Origin: Bacillus sp. SJS
Lineage (GTDB): Bacteria > Bacillota > Bacilli > Bacillales > Bacillaceae
DNA: 64,000 bases
Direction of reading: 5' to 3'
NCBI RefSeq assembly: GCF_000732485.2
Contig: NZ_JAQV02000015.1
Location: forward strand, 310,001 to 374,000
Part shown: piece by piece, positions 1 to 7,682 of the stretch
How the letters are laid out: each line of letters begins with the position of its first letter
Numbering within the stretch: the stretch's first letter is position 1
Notes under the pieces: generated by a model
Seen by the model: the letters and a program-made list of their open reading frames with translations, nothing else
Database searches by the model: none
Told to the model about the DNA's origin: nothing
Position numbers and translations under genes: made by a program

Positions 1-81
1 TTTATTTCTATTGTAGGAGATTTGGCGGGGGTTGGGAAGGGGGAGTTTTGGGGGGATTGTGGTTGGTGTGCACTGCTGGAG

Positions 82-204
82 CACTGACCCCCGCTCTGAT
101 TAAGGACTAAAACTCCGTCCCCCTCTCGTTTTTTCCGTTGTGCCGCATGAGGTTCGGCGGTTTGTACTCTGTCCCCTGATGCGGTGACGGGATGGGGGTC
201 AGTG
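82..204. repeat. Stem-loop repeat unit A (~123 bp)
   Basis: The unit is bounded by an 11-bp inverted repeat (CACTGACCCCC at 82-92, GGGGGTCAGTG at 194-204). Its interior is nearly identical to the next unit at 210-332. A related family (units C-E near 10.1 and 11.7 kb) shares the interior blocks ACTAAA..CTCCG and CTGTCCCCTGATGCGGTGA. No coding potential is evident, and short open frames across it are low-complexity. It behaves like an intergenic palindromic repeat. Transcription and function are unknown. Confidence 0.7.
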
Positions 205-209
205 CAACG

Positions 210-332
210 CACTGACCCCCGTTCTGATAAAGCACTAAACCTCCGTCCCCCTCTCGTTTTTTCCGTTGTGCCGCATGAGGTTCGGCGGTTTGTGCTCTGT
301 CCCCTGATCCGGTGAAGCGACGGGGGTCAGTG
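210..332. repeat. Stem-loop repeat unit B (~123 bp)
   Basis: This is a second copy of the unit at 82-204 with the same 11-bp arms (210-220 and 322-332). Only a handful of interior bases differ. The two units are head-to-tail and separated by CAACG, so the junction GTGCAACGCAC is itself close to palindromic. Confidence 0.7.
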
Positions 333-368
333 CAACGCACACACAAAAAAAAGAAGGGTCCCCCCTTC

Positions 369-590
369 TCACCTGCTGCGTGCAGCGTCTCTCATTTTCA
401 TGATGGAATAGCTTGTGATGGCTGCGATGATGGCGCAGGCGAATCCTGTGTACATGAATCCCATTTGGGCGGTTCCCGCCTGAAGCTGTAGAGTTAAGTA
501 GTAGCCGAAGAAGACGAGGACTCCGAGGAGAGAAACGTTGCGAACCAGCTTTAAGTAGGATATATAGGATGCTCGGTCAAAATTAAACAT
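369..590 (-). CDS. Small two-helix membrane protein, 73 aa
   Basis: I do not recognise this family. The protein is short, with two hydrophobic stretches (about residues 18-35 and 43-62) and a basic C-terminus ending in Arg-rich residues, so it is probably a small inner-membrane protein. The start is supported by a GAGAGG ribosome binding site 7-8 bases before the ATG. It is followed on the same strand by the stem-loop repeats, with no other gene. The gene upstream on this strand (650-841) is another tiny membrane protein, and the two could be co-transcribed. The function is unknown. Confidence 0.55.
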   Translation of the reverse strand: MFNFDRASYISYLKLVRNVSLLGVLVFFGYYLTLQLQAGTAQMGFMYTGFACAIIAAITSYSIMKMRDAARSR

Positions 591-649
591 AGTGATTACC
601 TCTCAATCAAATATTCTTGTAAGAGGATAATTACCCGTTTTTGCAAACC

Positions 650-841
650 TTAAACATCAGATTGATTTTTTTGCTGGCCCCTTCGGTTTTTCCATTTGTT
701 CAGGAGAATAATGATGATGACAAAGTATATTCCACTGGCAATAAGCAGTGATGTTGTGTCAGTTCCGAAAAATTTATAAAGAATGGGTCCGCCGCAGACA
801 GCTGCAATCAGGTACCACATCCAGAAGGATAGATTGTTCAT
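650..841 (-). CDS. Small membrane protein, 63 aa
   Basis: The frame stays open further upstream, but the ATG at 841 is preceded at the right distance by a strong AGGAGGCTCC ribosome binding site, so translation should start at MNNLSFWMWY. The product has two hydrophobic helices (about residues 5-22 and 28-45) and a basic, polar tail rich in Lys, Arg and Gln. No family is recognised. It is divergent from the GTPase gene at 981, and the ~140 bp between them should hold both promoters. Confidence 0.55.
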   Translation of the reverse strand: MNNLSFWMWYLIAAVCGGPILYKFFGTDTTSLLIASGIYFVIIIILLNKWKNRRGQQKNQSDV

Positions 842-980
842 GGGGAGCCTCCTGTTTTGTTTTCTTCTATTATACAAATTAAATCGATATACCACAAAAT
901 CATTGGAAATTTAAGGAATCACGTTATACAATCCTCTATATTCGGGTATGTATCATTAACGACTAAAGGAGGGCAAAACC

Positions 981-2258
981 ATGGTTAAAACCGGTGATGA
1001 AATACAATGGGCGGAGGTTTTGGCAAGGCTTCAGGATGAATTGGCAGAGCTGAACGAAGATTTTAACCGGAATTTTATTAAGCCGAACATTGTCCTGTCC
1101 GGGAAAACGGGCGTTGGGAAGAGTACGTTAATCAATGCGGTATTTGGTTTTAATGAGGCGGAGACCGGTGTCGGCAAGCCGGTTTCACAGGCACTGATTG
1201 AGTATCGGATTCCGGAAGCACCGGTTCACCTCTTTGATACAAAAGGGATGGAGCTTGACCTGGAGCAGCGTGAGATCTCACGCAAACAGATTGTCAGCGA
1301 AATTCGGAAACGGGCTTCTTCTACAGATGCGGCGGACCACCTTCATATTATGTGGTATTGCATTTCTAATGAAAGCAGAAGGCTCGAGAGTACGGAAATC
1401 GAGTGGATCCGCAGCTTTTCCGAATACATGCCGGTCGTCATTGTTTTAACGCAAACCTTCGATCAGAATGAAGCGTTTCTAAAATTTATAAAAGAAGAGC
1501 TCCCCCACCTTCCGATTTGCCGGGTACTGGCAAAGGAAAAAGTATTGCTGGGCGAGGTGAAAATTCCTCAGCATGGTTTAACCGATTTGATCGACAGGAC
1601 GCTGGATATCATTCCGGAAGCGACTAGACGGGCGTTTACGGCGGCTCAGAAAATTGAAGTAGAACGGAAAATTGATTCAGCAAAAAAGCTGATTCAGGAG
1701 CGGCTCGATTCAAACAGCCCGGTGAGCTATAAAAATCTCGCCCATGCGGCTGAAGCATTCCCGATCGGCATGGATATGATGGGCCGAAGCGCTGTTTACT
1801 TGTATATGGCAAAAGACATTATGACAGTCATGGGCATTCCCGTAAACCGCAACTTCCTGAAGTTCACTAAGGAAGCAAGGCCGCTCCTGCAATCCATTCT
1901 GCTTCCATTCGTTGCCTCTGAAGGCGGGCGCGCAATCGGCAAAGCTGCCCTTAAATACGGTACGAAACAGCTGAGCAAGGAAGGCGCCTCCACCCTAGCC
2001 AAGCTCGCCGGAAAAACGGTCGGTAAAGCCAATCTGCTTCTTTCTCCGATTGTCGGACTCGTCGCAGGGAGCTTCAACCGGAAAGTTACCGAAGCCATCG
2101 CCAACTCTTTTATTAATACATGTGCGGACTTTTTAAGACAGGAAATCAGCTACAAGGACTACTCCACTACTGAAATTATGGAGAAGCTTTCAATTGGGAT
2201 GAAGGTACGGATGAATGAGAATAAGGAGAAAATTGAGGAGCTTGCGGTGAAAAGCTAA
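981..2258 (+). CDS. Era/HSR1-type GTPase with C-terminal membrane-associating region, 425 aa
   Basis: The N-terminal half is a P-loop GTPase. Walker A/G1 is GKTGVGKS (residues 41-48), followed by a Thr/Val-Gly-rich switch region (ETGVGKPVSQ) and the G3 motif DTKG (86-89). The usual G4 NKxD is replaced by LTQTFDQ near residues 156-162, as in several divergent bacterial GTPases. The C-terminal half (about 245-380) has long Ala/Gly-rich hydrophobic segments resembling the membrane-associated tails of DUF697-like or dynamin-related GTPases. The start follows AAAGGAGGG. It stands alone and ends at a strong terminator. Its cellular role cannot be deduced; a membrane-stress or envelope role is only a guess. 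Confidence 0.75.
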   Translation: MVKTGDEIQWAEVLARLQDELAELNEDFNRNFIKPNIVLSGKTGVGKSTLINAVFGFNEAETGVGKPVSQALIEYRIPEAPVHLFDTKGMELDLEQREISRKQIVSEIRKRASSTDAADHLHIMWYCISNESRRLESTEIEWIRSFSEYMPVVIVLTQTFDQNEAFLKFIKEELPHLPICRVLAKEKVLLGEVKIPQHGLTDLIDRTLDIIPEATRRAFTAAQKIEVERKIDSAKKLIQERLDSNSPVSYKNLAHAAEAFPIGMDMMGRSAVYLYMAKDIMTVMGIPVNRNFLKFTKEARPLLQSILLPFVASEGGRAIGKAALKYGTKQLSKEGASTLAKLAGKTVGKANLLLSPIVGLVAGSFNRKVTEAIANSFINTCADFLRQEISYKDYSTTEIMEKLSIGMKVRMNENKEKIEELAVKS

Positions 2259-2334
2259 ATTTGCATAATGTTTTATCGAAAAAGCTCGCCATTTGAATCT
2301 ATAATCACTATAGAGCTCCGGCCACCAGGTCCTG

Positions 2335-2370
2335 AATCAGCCTGCTATTTAAGCAGGCTGATTTTTTCTC
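2335..2370 (+). terminator. Intrinsic terminator after the GTPase gene
   Basis: A perfect 12-bp stem (AATCAGCCTGCT / AGCAGGCTGATT) with a 5-base loop is followed by a T-run. It ends the GTPase transcript. Confidence 0.9.
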
Positions 2371-2880
2371 GTGTTTTAAGCACTAGTTTTATAGGATAAT
2401 CTATTTATCTTTTCAATAATTTGGGTAGAAACATTAAATGATGATCAATTTTATTGCAAAAGTCACACCGTTTTTTTCTAATATAAGGTAAATTACCTAT
2501 TCAACCTATTTTATGCCATCGTATATCATTGAATAATGCTTCCATATTTTGACGAAATTTCACCTTACCAATAGAGAATAATTTTCCAGGGGTTACGGAT
2601 CATACCGTCCTATTTATCCTATCTATATGAACAATTAAGAATAATAGAGGAAAGCTTGAAACCACTAAACCAAAACCAGAAGGAATTCAGCAGCAAAAAT
2701 CAAGATGTGCAAGGAACCTAAGCTGACAGAAGACACCAATAAAGGGTATCATGCAGTTTTTTATTTTGTTATTCACTAATAAAATCAACCTTATGATACA
2801 AAGCATTAAACCATAAATATCCTGCATGAATTCTATCCTTGGGGTAACGTTACTATACATATTATTAGGAGAATAACTTA
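2371..2880. other. AT-rich intergenic region with probable promoter for the small-membrane-protein cluster
   Basis: About 500 bp lack a convincing gene. A minus-strand open frame at its right end has no ribosome binding site and is AT-rich. Just before the gene at 2881 there is TTGGGG, 17 bases, then TTATTA, plus the 10-bp palindrome GTAACGTTAC. Together these make a plausible sigma-A promoter and regulatory site, but the assignment is weak. Confidence 0.3.
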
Positions 2881-3216
2881 ATGGGGTTTGCAATCTTAAT
2901 AGTAGTTGAAATAGGTATCCTTATTATCCTTTGTTCTCAATTTGCATATGCTCTTGCAATACTTATTATAGGGAAAATACAAATAGAATACTATGAATGG
3001 GGAATTTTTAAGGAGCCGGAAAACTGGTTTCAGAAAATAGTAAATTTTATTTTGAGACTATTAGTTGGCATTGGACCTTATATCTATTACAAAACTGCAA
3101 ATCGTTCATGGATCGTATCTAAATTACTATATTCCTTATTTCTGCTCTGTCTTATCATATCTGGGATTATTTGTTATTATATTTTATCACGCTTAGGAAA
3201 TTTAATTACCGGTTAA
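2881..3216 (+). CDS. Small membrane protein, tandem paralogue 1, 111 aa
   Basis: This is the first of four tandem paralogues. All share the same plan: a hydrophobic N-terminal helix ending in Q(F/N)xYA, a conserved loop with E/D, NGI or WGI and K, then GIGPYIYxK and SWIxSKLLY before a third hydrophobic segment. This copy has WGIFKEPENW (about residues 40-49), GIGPYIYYK (62-70) and SWIVSKLLY (76-84). The start follows AGGAGA. I do not recognise the family. The architecture (three helices, a conserved aromatic loop, tandem duplication) resembles immunity or small-transporter clusters, but nothing nearby proves such a role. Confidence 0.65.
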   Translation: MGFAILIVVEIGILIILCSQFAYALAILIIGKIQIEYYEWGIFKEPENWFQKIVNFILRLLVGIGPYIYYKTANRSWIVSKLLYSLFLLCLIISGIICYYILSRLGNLITG

Positions 3217-3318
3217 GAACAATTAATGCAATAAGTGAATTCTTAATAGGATTAGTGAGAATTCACAGGATAATAGCAAATCCCCTTATAAATAAACACA
3301 ACTATAGGAGCTCAAAAG

Positions 3319-3654
3319 ATGATTTCCACAGGCCTAATCAAAATTATAGAATTATGTATGTTAGCCATATTAGCTGGTCAATTTGGCTATGCCTTCGCTA
3401 TTTTCATTTTGGGAAGGGTGCAGATAGAATATTTTGAATGGGGGATATTTAAAAACAGCAATAATATTTTCCATAAGTTTATTAACTTCTTTTTGTACTC
3501 GATAGTTGGCCTAGGTCCATTTCTTTTCTACAAAAGCCAAAAACAATCTTGGATCTTATCCAAATTACTATACATTCTTTATCTCATACTTGTGGGAATC
3601 ATCGCAATTATCTTATTTAATGTAATCAGTCGAACTCTTTATTTTTTTAGCTAG
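3319..3654 (+). CDS. Small membrane protein, tandem paralogue 2, 111 aa
   Basis: It is the same length as paralogue 1 and the most similar to it. QIEYFEWGIFK, GLGPFLFYK and SWILSKLLY occupy the same positions, and three hydrophobic segments are evident. The ribosome binding site TAGGAG lies 9 bases before the ATG. The 100-bp gap after paralogue 1 contains no terminator that I can see, so co-transcription is likely. Confidence 0.65.
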   Translation: MISTGLIKIIELCMLAILAGQFGYAFAIFILGRVQIEYFEWGIFKNSNNIFHKFINFFLYSIVGLGPFLFYKSQKQSWILSKLLYILYLILVGIIAIILFNVISRTLYFFS

Positions 3655-3684
3655 CATGAGAAAATTAACTGCGGGAGATTTTGT

Positions 3685-4038
3685 ATGAATACTGAAATTT
3701 CTCTATTGATATTAGAAAATACACTAATTGCCCTTTTGGGGGCTCAGAATGTTTATGCTTTTCTTATTCTATTAACAGGGAGTCTTGTTTTAGATCCGTG
3801 CGAAAATGGAATCCATAAAGAAGGTTCAAAAAGAACGGGGCTTGAACATGTTTTCTTGATTGTCGGGGTAACGTTATTTGGAATTGGACCCTACATTTAT
3901 AGAAAACTGAATCAACACTCTTGGTTGATAAAAAAGCTTATTTTCATGCTCTTTTGTATTGGATTATTTATTGGAAGCATTATTCTATTTGCAATCATTA
4001 TGTCTAGCGTAAAATATGTACTGACTGTATTTAGTTAA
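3685..4038 (+). CDS. Small membrane protein, tandem paralogue 3, 117 aa
   Basis: This member is more diverged but clearly of the same family. It has an N-terminal helix with GAQNVYAF, the loop DPCENGIHKE in place of the Trp-Gly-Ile loop, GIGPYIYRK (about 72-80) and SWLIKKLIF. The ribosome binding site GGGAG precedes the ATG, 30 bp after paralogue 2. It is in the same operon as the neighbouring paralogues. The conserved GIGPY and SW(I/L) motifs appear to be the family signature. Confidence 0.65.
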   Translation: MNTEISLLILENTLIALLGAQNVYAFLILLTGSLVLDPCENGIHKEGSKRTGLEHVFLIVGVTLFGIGPYIYRKLNQHSWLIKKLIFMLFCIGLFIGSIILFAIIMSSVKYVLTVFS

Positions 4039-4067
4039 TTTGACTTAACAACTATGGAGTGAATGCA

Positions 4068-4398
4068 ATGCTTCTCATACCCGAAATCATCAAATATACC
4101 GTCCTTATTCTCTCTTCCGTTCAGTGTACTTATGCGGCTTGCATTATTTTGCTTGGGGATACCCTTTATGAACAATTTGAAGATGGTGTAGTATACAATC
4201 CCAAGAATATTTTCTCGAAAACATGGAATTTTGATCTTCGTTCTTTTAGGCGTCGGTCCTTATCTTTACAGAAGAAAAGCTCTGCATCTTAATTGGTTCG
4301 TTAAAAGAGTCGTTATGGGCTGGTGGGTTTTATTAATGATCATAGGAACGGTTATTATTAACCTTTTTATTTTCAGTATTATTTATGTGCTGCACTGA
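4068..4398 (+). pseudogene. Small membrane protein, tandem paralogue 4, interrupted by a frameshift
   Basis: Starting at the ATG at 4068 (GGAG 8 bases upstream), the first ~53 codons match the family (SVQCTYAA, DGVVYNPKNIF). The frame is then lost around 4223-4230, in the AATTTTGATC region, and that frame stops at 4292. The next reading frame resumes the family exactly (GVGPYLYRRKAL, NWFVKRVVM, then a final hydrophobic helix) and stops at 4398. Removing a single base restores one ~110-aa protein. It is either a recent pseudogene or a base-calling error; the intact coding sense on both sides favours a very recent event. Confidence 0.7.
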
Positions 4399-4668
4399 GA
4401 AATCCCGAGTTCCATAGCAGGTCGTCAGATACATATAAATGATCGGGTTGGAAACAGCGTATTGTATACTCAAGCGATTTTACAGGAATTGTACTTTTCA
4501 GGTTCACCTTGATTATTATTTATTTGGCCTTTAAGCTCTTTGCATGAACTCCCGGTCTGTTCGTCATATTGAACAAATTGATTATACGAGCCAATGTGTT
4601 GACGAACTAAAAAACTGGCTCTATTGGTCCCTTTACAAAGGTTTTGTCGAAAAATATTTGTCGAAATT

Positions 4669-4709
4669 GTTCTTTTTATAGCAAAAACCAATTCGTTATA
4701 TGGTATGAT
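4669..4709 (+). promoter_or_regulatory. sinR promoter region with a SinR-type box
   Basis: GTTCTTT at 4669-4675 matches the B. subtilis SinR operator consensus GTTCTYT. Downstream, TGGTATGAT contains an extended -10 (TATGAT, 4704-4709) about 31 bases before the sinR start. A good -35 is not visible. Autoregulation by SinR is an inference from the single box. Confidence 0.45.
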
Positions 4710-4739
4710 GGTACCAAAATGACGAACAGGAGTGGAAAA

Positions 4740-5063
4740 ATGATCGGAGAGCGCATTCGCAAATACCGCAAAGAACGTAACCTATCCCTTACAGAACTGG
4801 CTAACCGTGCAGGCGTAGCGAAGTCTTATTTAAGCTCTATTGAACGAAATCTCCAAACGAATCCATCTGTGTTATTCCTGGAAAAAGTCTCTTCTGTTTT
4901 AGGCGAGTCCGTGAATACACTTGTTAATGATACAGAAGAAAGTTCGGGTTTGGATACGGAGTGGTCAGGTTTAGTGAAAGAAGCTATGCATTCTGGGGTA
5001 ACGAAGGAGCAGTTCAAGGAGTTTCTTGAATTTAATAAATGGAAAAATAAGAACGCTCAATAA
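4740..5063 (+). CDS. sinR: SinR-family master regulator of biofilm genes, 107 aa
   Basis: The N-terminal helix-turn-helix (about residues 1-65) is almost the B. subtilis SinR sequence, including MIGERIRKYRKERNLSLTEL, AGVAKSYLSSIERNLQTNPS and FLEKV. The C-terminus has the SinR/SinI-type oligomerisation helices (EWSGLVKEAMHSGVTKEQF..FLEFNKW). The start was set at the ATG at 4740 by this homology and by ACAGGAGTGG upstream, although the frame is open further 5'. SinR normally represses tapA-sipW-tasA and exopolysaccharide genes and is antagonised by SinI. No sinI is visible in this window. The gene converges on a sipW-tasA operon bearing several SinR-type boxes, which supports the assignment. 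Confidence 0.93.
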   Translation: MIGERIRKYRKERNLSLTELANRAGVAKSYLSSIERNLQTNPSVLFLEKVSSVLGESVNTLVNDTEESSGLDTEWSGLVKEAMHSGVTKEQFKEFLEFNKWKNKNAQ

Positions 5064-5066
5064 TAA

Positions 5067-5104
5067 AACAGACAGCCTAAATTCAACGATTTAGACTGTC
5101 TTTT
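5067..5104. terminator. Bidirectional terminator between sinR and the sipW-tasA operon
   Basis: A 12-bp stem with one mismatch (GACAGCCTAAAT / ATTTAGACTGTC) is flanked by A-rich and T-rich tracts, so it can serve both convergent transcripts. It overlaps the last codon of the downstream sipW. Confidence 0.75.
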
Positions 5105-5669
5105 CATTTTCAGCAAGTTTTTTTGGTTCCTCGAGTCTTGCCATTGCTCTCCAGATTGTGACTCCTGAATACCCTAAAAGCAGGATACCGGGAAGCACAA
5201 GCAGGAGTGCACTTCCTTCTTTCGATTTAGCGAAATCGATAAAATAGCCCAGGTAGGGAATGGTCACACCTGAATATTCCGCAACAACATTGTCAGACAA
5301 GACTGGATCCGTGTCGGCCGTTTTGTTGTTGTCCCCTTTTGTCTTATACAAAACCTGGTCTCCACTTTTAATAACGTCGATAATTCTGTGCGTTACAAGG
5401 GTTGTTTCGTCCATCTTGAATGTGATCACATCATTTTTTCCGAAGCGCTTCATATCCCCGCCCGGTTTGACAGCTATGATGGATCCTGTATGAATTCCTG
5501 GCTCCATTGATCCTGAAAGAACGGTCTTCATCTGGTACCCAAGAAGCTGCGGTTCACCGCCTGACGCTTTTGAGGATACGACAGTTGCAATCATTAAGAG
5601 GAGGACGATAAATAAAAGTGCTGTAATGCTCGTGCTAATCACCTTTTTAATTGCTTTCAATCTGATCAC
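5091..5669 (-). CDS. sipW: SipW-type (ER-type) signal peptidase I, second copy, 192 aa
   Basis: This is an S26B-type membrane signal peptidase with Ser-His chemistry. An N-terminal membrane helix (about residues 12-32) is followed by the nucleophile motif SGSMEP (Ser54) and THRI (His94, where bacterial-type enzymes have Lys), then KTKGDNN, and a C-terminal helix near 153-173. SipW enzymes process TasA and TapA for biofilm fibres. This copy is last in the operon and overlaps the 3' end of the TapA-like gene by 23 bp, so the two are translationally linked. A second, diverged copy heads the same operon at 7106-7657. Having two raises the possibility that each processes a different substrate. Confidence 0.88.
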   Translation of the reverse strand: MIRLKAIKKVISTSITALLFIVLLLMIATVVSSKASGGEPQLLGYQMKTVLSGSMEPGIHTGSIIAVKPGGDMKRFGKNDVITFKMDETTLVTHRIIDVIKSGDQVLYKTKGDNNKTADTDPVLSDNVVAEYSGVTIPYLGYFIDFAKSKEGSALLLVLPGILLLGYSGVTIWRAMARLEEPKKLAENEKTV

Positions 5670-6399
5670 CTTCCAGACTGGTATTCTCTTCTTTAGCCGG
5701 CACAGTCTCTTCTTTTGTCACTGGCTCTTCTGCTTTCACATCGTCCGGTTTCGGTTCTTCAACGGTTGGATCTTCATTTGGTTTCTTTTCATCCGGTTTC
5801 GTTTCATCAACAGGATTGGTTTCTTTTTCAGGTTTTGTTTCTTTTTCTTTATCCTTTTCCTCTTTTGCTTTCTCCTCTTCTTTAGGAGGCGGGCAGACTA
5901 GGGTAATAGCTTCACTTGTAAATGTGGCTGTATGCTCGTAATCTTTATTAAATCCCGGCCGCTGTTCTGCGACGACTTGATACGTCCCTTCCTTTTCAGC
6001 TAGGACGGAAAGGCTGCCGGATTGATTGCTTTCAATTTCATGGAGGGCTTGATTAGTCAGGATCTCATTTCCGTTGAAGAGAACGTCAAACGTGGTTGTA
6101 CCGATCATCGTAAATCCGCTGTTTTGTATGGTAAATGGAAGGTTCACAGGTTCGCAGGATTTAACTTCCGATTCCTCATTTTTAACAAAGGACAGAACAC
6201 TTCCATCCCACCAGGTACCCGCTTGAATATCCATAGTGTCTTCTATGGAATCGCTGAAATACGCATTAGTTGGCTGGGATGTCAGGTTGGTCGCGCAATA
6301 CATTCCTGTTACCCATAAAGCTGCAGCTTGTGTGATATAAAGGTATTTTTTATTATGATCATGAAATTTACGTTTCCTTGAGTGACGAATGACAGTCAT
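5647..6399 (-). CDS. tapA: TapA-like fibre anchoring/assembly protein, 250 aa
   Basis: The N-terminus is basic, followed by a hydrophobic segment (about 22-40) and an A-Y-F-S-D sequence like the SipW cleavage region of TasA/TapA precursors. The central domain (about 55-170) has two Cys (CEPVN and LVCPPP), like the disulfide-containing core of B. subtilis TapA, although overall identity looks low. From residue ~172 on, the tail is a disordered Lys/Glu/Pro-rich stretch (EEEKAKEEK.., EKETKPEKETNP), also typical of TapA. Its place between tasA and sipW supports the call. An alternative is another SipW-dependent surface protein of the same system. Confidence 0.6.
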   Translation of the reverse strand: MTVIRHSRKRKFHDHNKKYLYITQAAALWVTGMYCATNLTSQPTNAYFSDSIEDTMDIQAGTWWDGSVLSFVKNEESEVKSCEPVNLPFTIQNSGFTMIGTTTFDVLFNGNEILTNQALHEIESNQSGSLSVLAEKEGTYQVVAEQRPGFNKDYEHTATFTSEAITLVCPPPKEEEKAKEEKDKEKETKPEKETNPVDETKPDEKKPNEDPTVEEPKPDDVKAEEPVTKEETVPAKEENTSLEGDQIESN

Positions 6400-6445
6400 C
6401 CCCCATTCTGCAATATTTCAATAAGTACGTGATAAAGCTTTGAAA

Positions 6446-6471
6446 GGAAGACGGGATAATCCCCGCCTTCC
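6446..6471 (-). terminator. Hairpin between tasA and the TapA-like gene
   Basis: GGAAGGCGGGG and CCCGTCTTCC form a strong hairpin followed by a short T-rich run on the minus strand. It probably acts as a partial terminator or 3'-end stabiliser, so that TasA is made in excess over the downstream TapA-like protein and second SipW. Confidence 0.6.
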
Positions 6472-6486
6472 CTGCCTTTATAAAAA

Positions 6487-7083
6487 TTATTTTTCTACTC
6501 CAGCGCCTTGCTTTCCTTCGAAGGACCACTTAAGGTGAAGCTGGTCACCTTGGAATTTGTTTTGATCCTGTCCGTTATCAACAAATTGGAACTGAACTTT
6601 TAGTTCATCAGTTGTTCCAGCTGCCAATTTACCGCCTTTTTCACCAAACCATTCAGAGAAGAAGTTCCCATCAATGGCATCAGGAGACATATTTTTGAGC
6701 TGGTCAAGTGTCGTCCACCAAACAACTGTATCGACTTTATCTTTATTCAATAAGAAGTTTACGCGGATATGCTTCCCGAAATCCTCTCCAGCGTTGTCAC
6801 CTTTCCAATCTGTTAAAGTGTAATCCGTTTTCATAAGAATTTTGGCAATATCCAGTGTTCCGTCATTTTTCAATTCGAAAGAACGGTTCATCCAATCACC
6901 AGGTTTAATGTTGCCAACTTGAATGACAGTAGTAGGATTTGCATTTAAATCCAAAGTTCCAGAAGCAAATGATCCGGAAGCATCCGCTTTATCACTGAAG
7001 AACGCATATGTACCGCCCCCAACTAAAGACAAACCAAGTGCAGCTGAAGCAAGACCCAAACCAAGTTTTTTACTGAAAGCCAT
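6487..7083 (-). CDS. tasA: TasA/CalY (camelysin-family) biofilm fibre protein, 198 aa
   Basis: The precursor has a lysine-containing N-terminus, a hydrophobic segment (about 8-24) and the processing-site pattern GTYAFFSDKA expected for SipW. Next comes the camelysin/TasA core, with FASGTLDLN, VGNIKPGDWMNRSFELKNDGTLDI and a C-terminal beta-rich half. At 198 aa it is shorter than B. subtilis TasA (261 aa) and closer to CalY of the B. cereus group. It follows sipW by 22 bp with a good GGGAGGAA ribosome binding site. It should be secreted, cut by SipW and polymerise into matrix fibres. Expression is expected under SinR repression. Confidence 0.88.
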   Translation of the reverse strand: MAFSKKLGLGLASAALGLSLVGGGTYAFFSDKADASGSFASGTLDLNANPTTVIQVGNIKPGDWMNRSFELKNDGTLDIAKILMKTDYTLTDWKGDNAGEDFGKHIRVNFLLNKDKVDTVVWWTTLDQLKNMSPDAIDGNFFSEWFGEKGGKLAAGTTDELKVQFQFVDNGQDQNKFQGDQLHLKWSFEGKQGAGVEK

Positions 7084-7105
7084 TTAAAATTCCTCCCATA
7101 CCCTT

Positions 7106-7657
7106 TTAGTTTTTTATATTGAACTTCTTCAATGAAGAAGCATCAATCTTATTACCTGCAACCGGTTCATTTGGTTTGGTTCTCAGGAGTTTAATGGATA
7201 GATAGAGTAGGAGGATTCCTGGGATGACCATAAACAGCAGGCTGCCGAATTTTGAATTTACCAGGATGAATAGATAGCCTAGGAATGGAATGGTTAGGCC
7301 TGTATAGATGCCTTTTATTTGCTGTGGTTTTACTTGTTCCAAATCAGAGCCATCATTGTTATCGCCTTTCGTGCGGTATTGCTCCCTGTTTTCCTTCCTG
7401 ACTACCTCCACTACTCTGTGAGTAATGAGGGCGTGGTTCTCTACCTCAAACGTGATAACGTCCCCTTTGCTGATTTTTTCATTAGGGCCCGGGGTTTTTA
7501 TGAGGATCACAGATCCTGTCCAGAAGGTTGGTTCCATCGAACCGGATAGTACATTTTTGATCTGATAGGGAAGAATCGTTTGTTTGTTCCCAATAAAGAA
7601 CAAAGAGAGCGTAATGATTAAGACCCATAAAAATCTTTTTACGAATTGGATTTTCAC
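7106..7657 (-). CDS. sipW: SipW-type signal peptidase I, first copy, 183 aa
   Basis: This is the leading gene of the operon. It has a membrane helix at about 9-25, the catalytic Ser40 in LSGSMEP, His80 in ALITHRV, the block RTKGDNNDGSD, and a C-terminal membrane helix (about 140-160). Serine-histidine active-site spacing identifies the eukaryotic/archaeal-like S26B class to which SipW belongs. It is clearly diverged from the downstream copy. Unlike B. subtilis, where the order is tapA-sipW-tasA, here sipW is placed first, before tasA. Confidence 0.88.
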   Translation of the reverse strand: MKIQFVKRFLWVLIITLSLFFIGNKQTILPYQIKNVLSGSMEPTFWTGSVILIKTPGPNEKISKGDVITFEVENHALITHRVVEVVRKENREQYRTKGDNNDGSDLEQVKPQQIKGIYTGLTIPFLGYLFILVNSKFGSLLFMVIPGILLLYLSIKLLRTKPNEPVAGNKIDASSLKKFNIKN

Positions 7658-7682
7658 AAGTCCAGCGCCTTTCTTCTTAAGT

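Noticed and set aside
2687-2893. Minus-strand 68-codon frame upstream of the small-membrane-protein cluster
   Set aside because: AT-rich, no ribosome binding site, overlaps the start of a well-supported gene.
4470-4691. Minus-strand frame upstream of sinR
   Set aside because: Overlaps the sinR promoter and SinR box, no ribosome binding site and no recognisable protein features.
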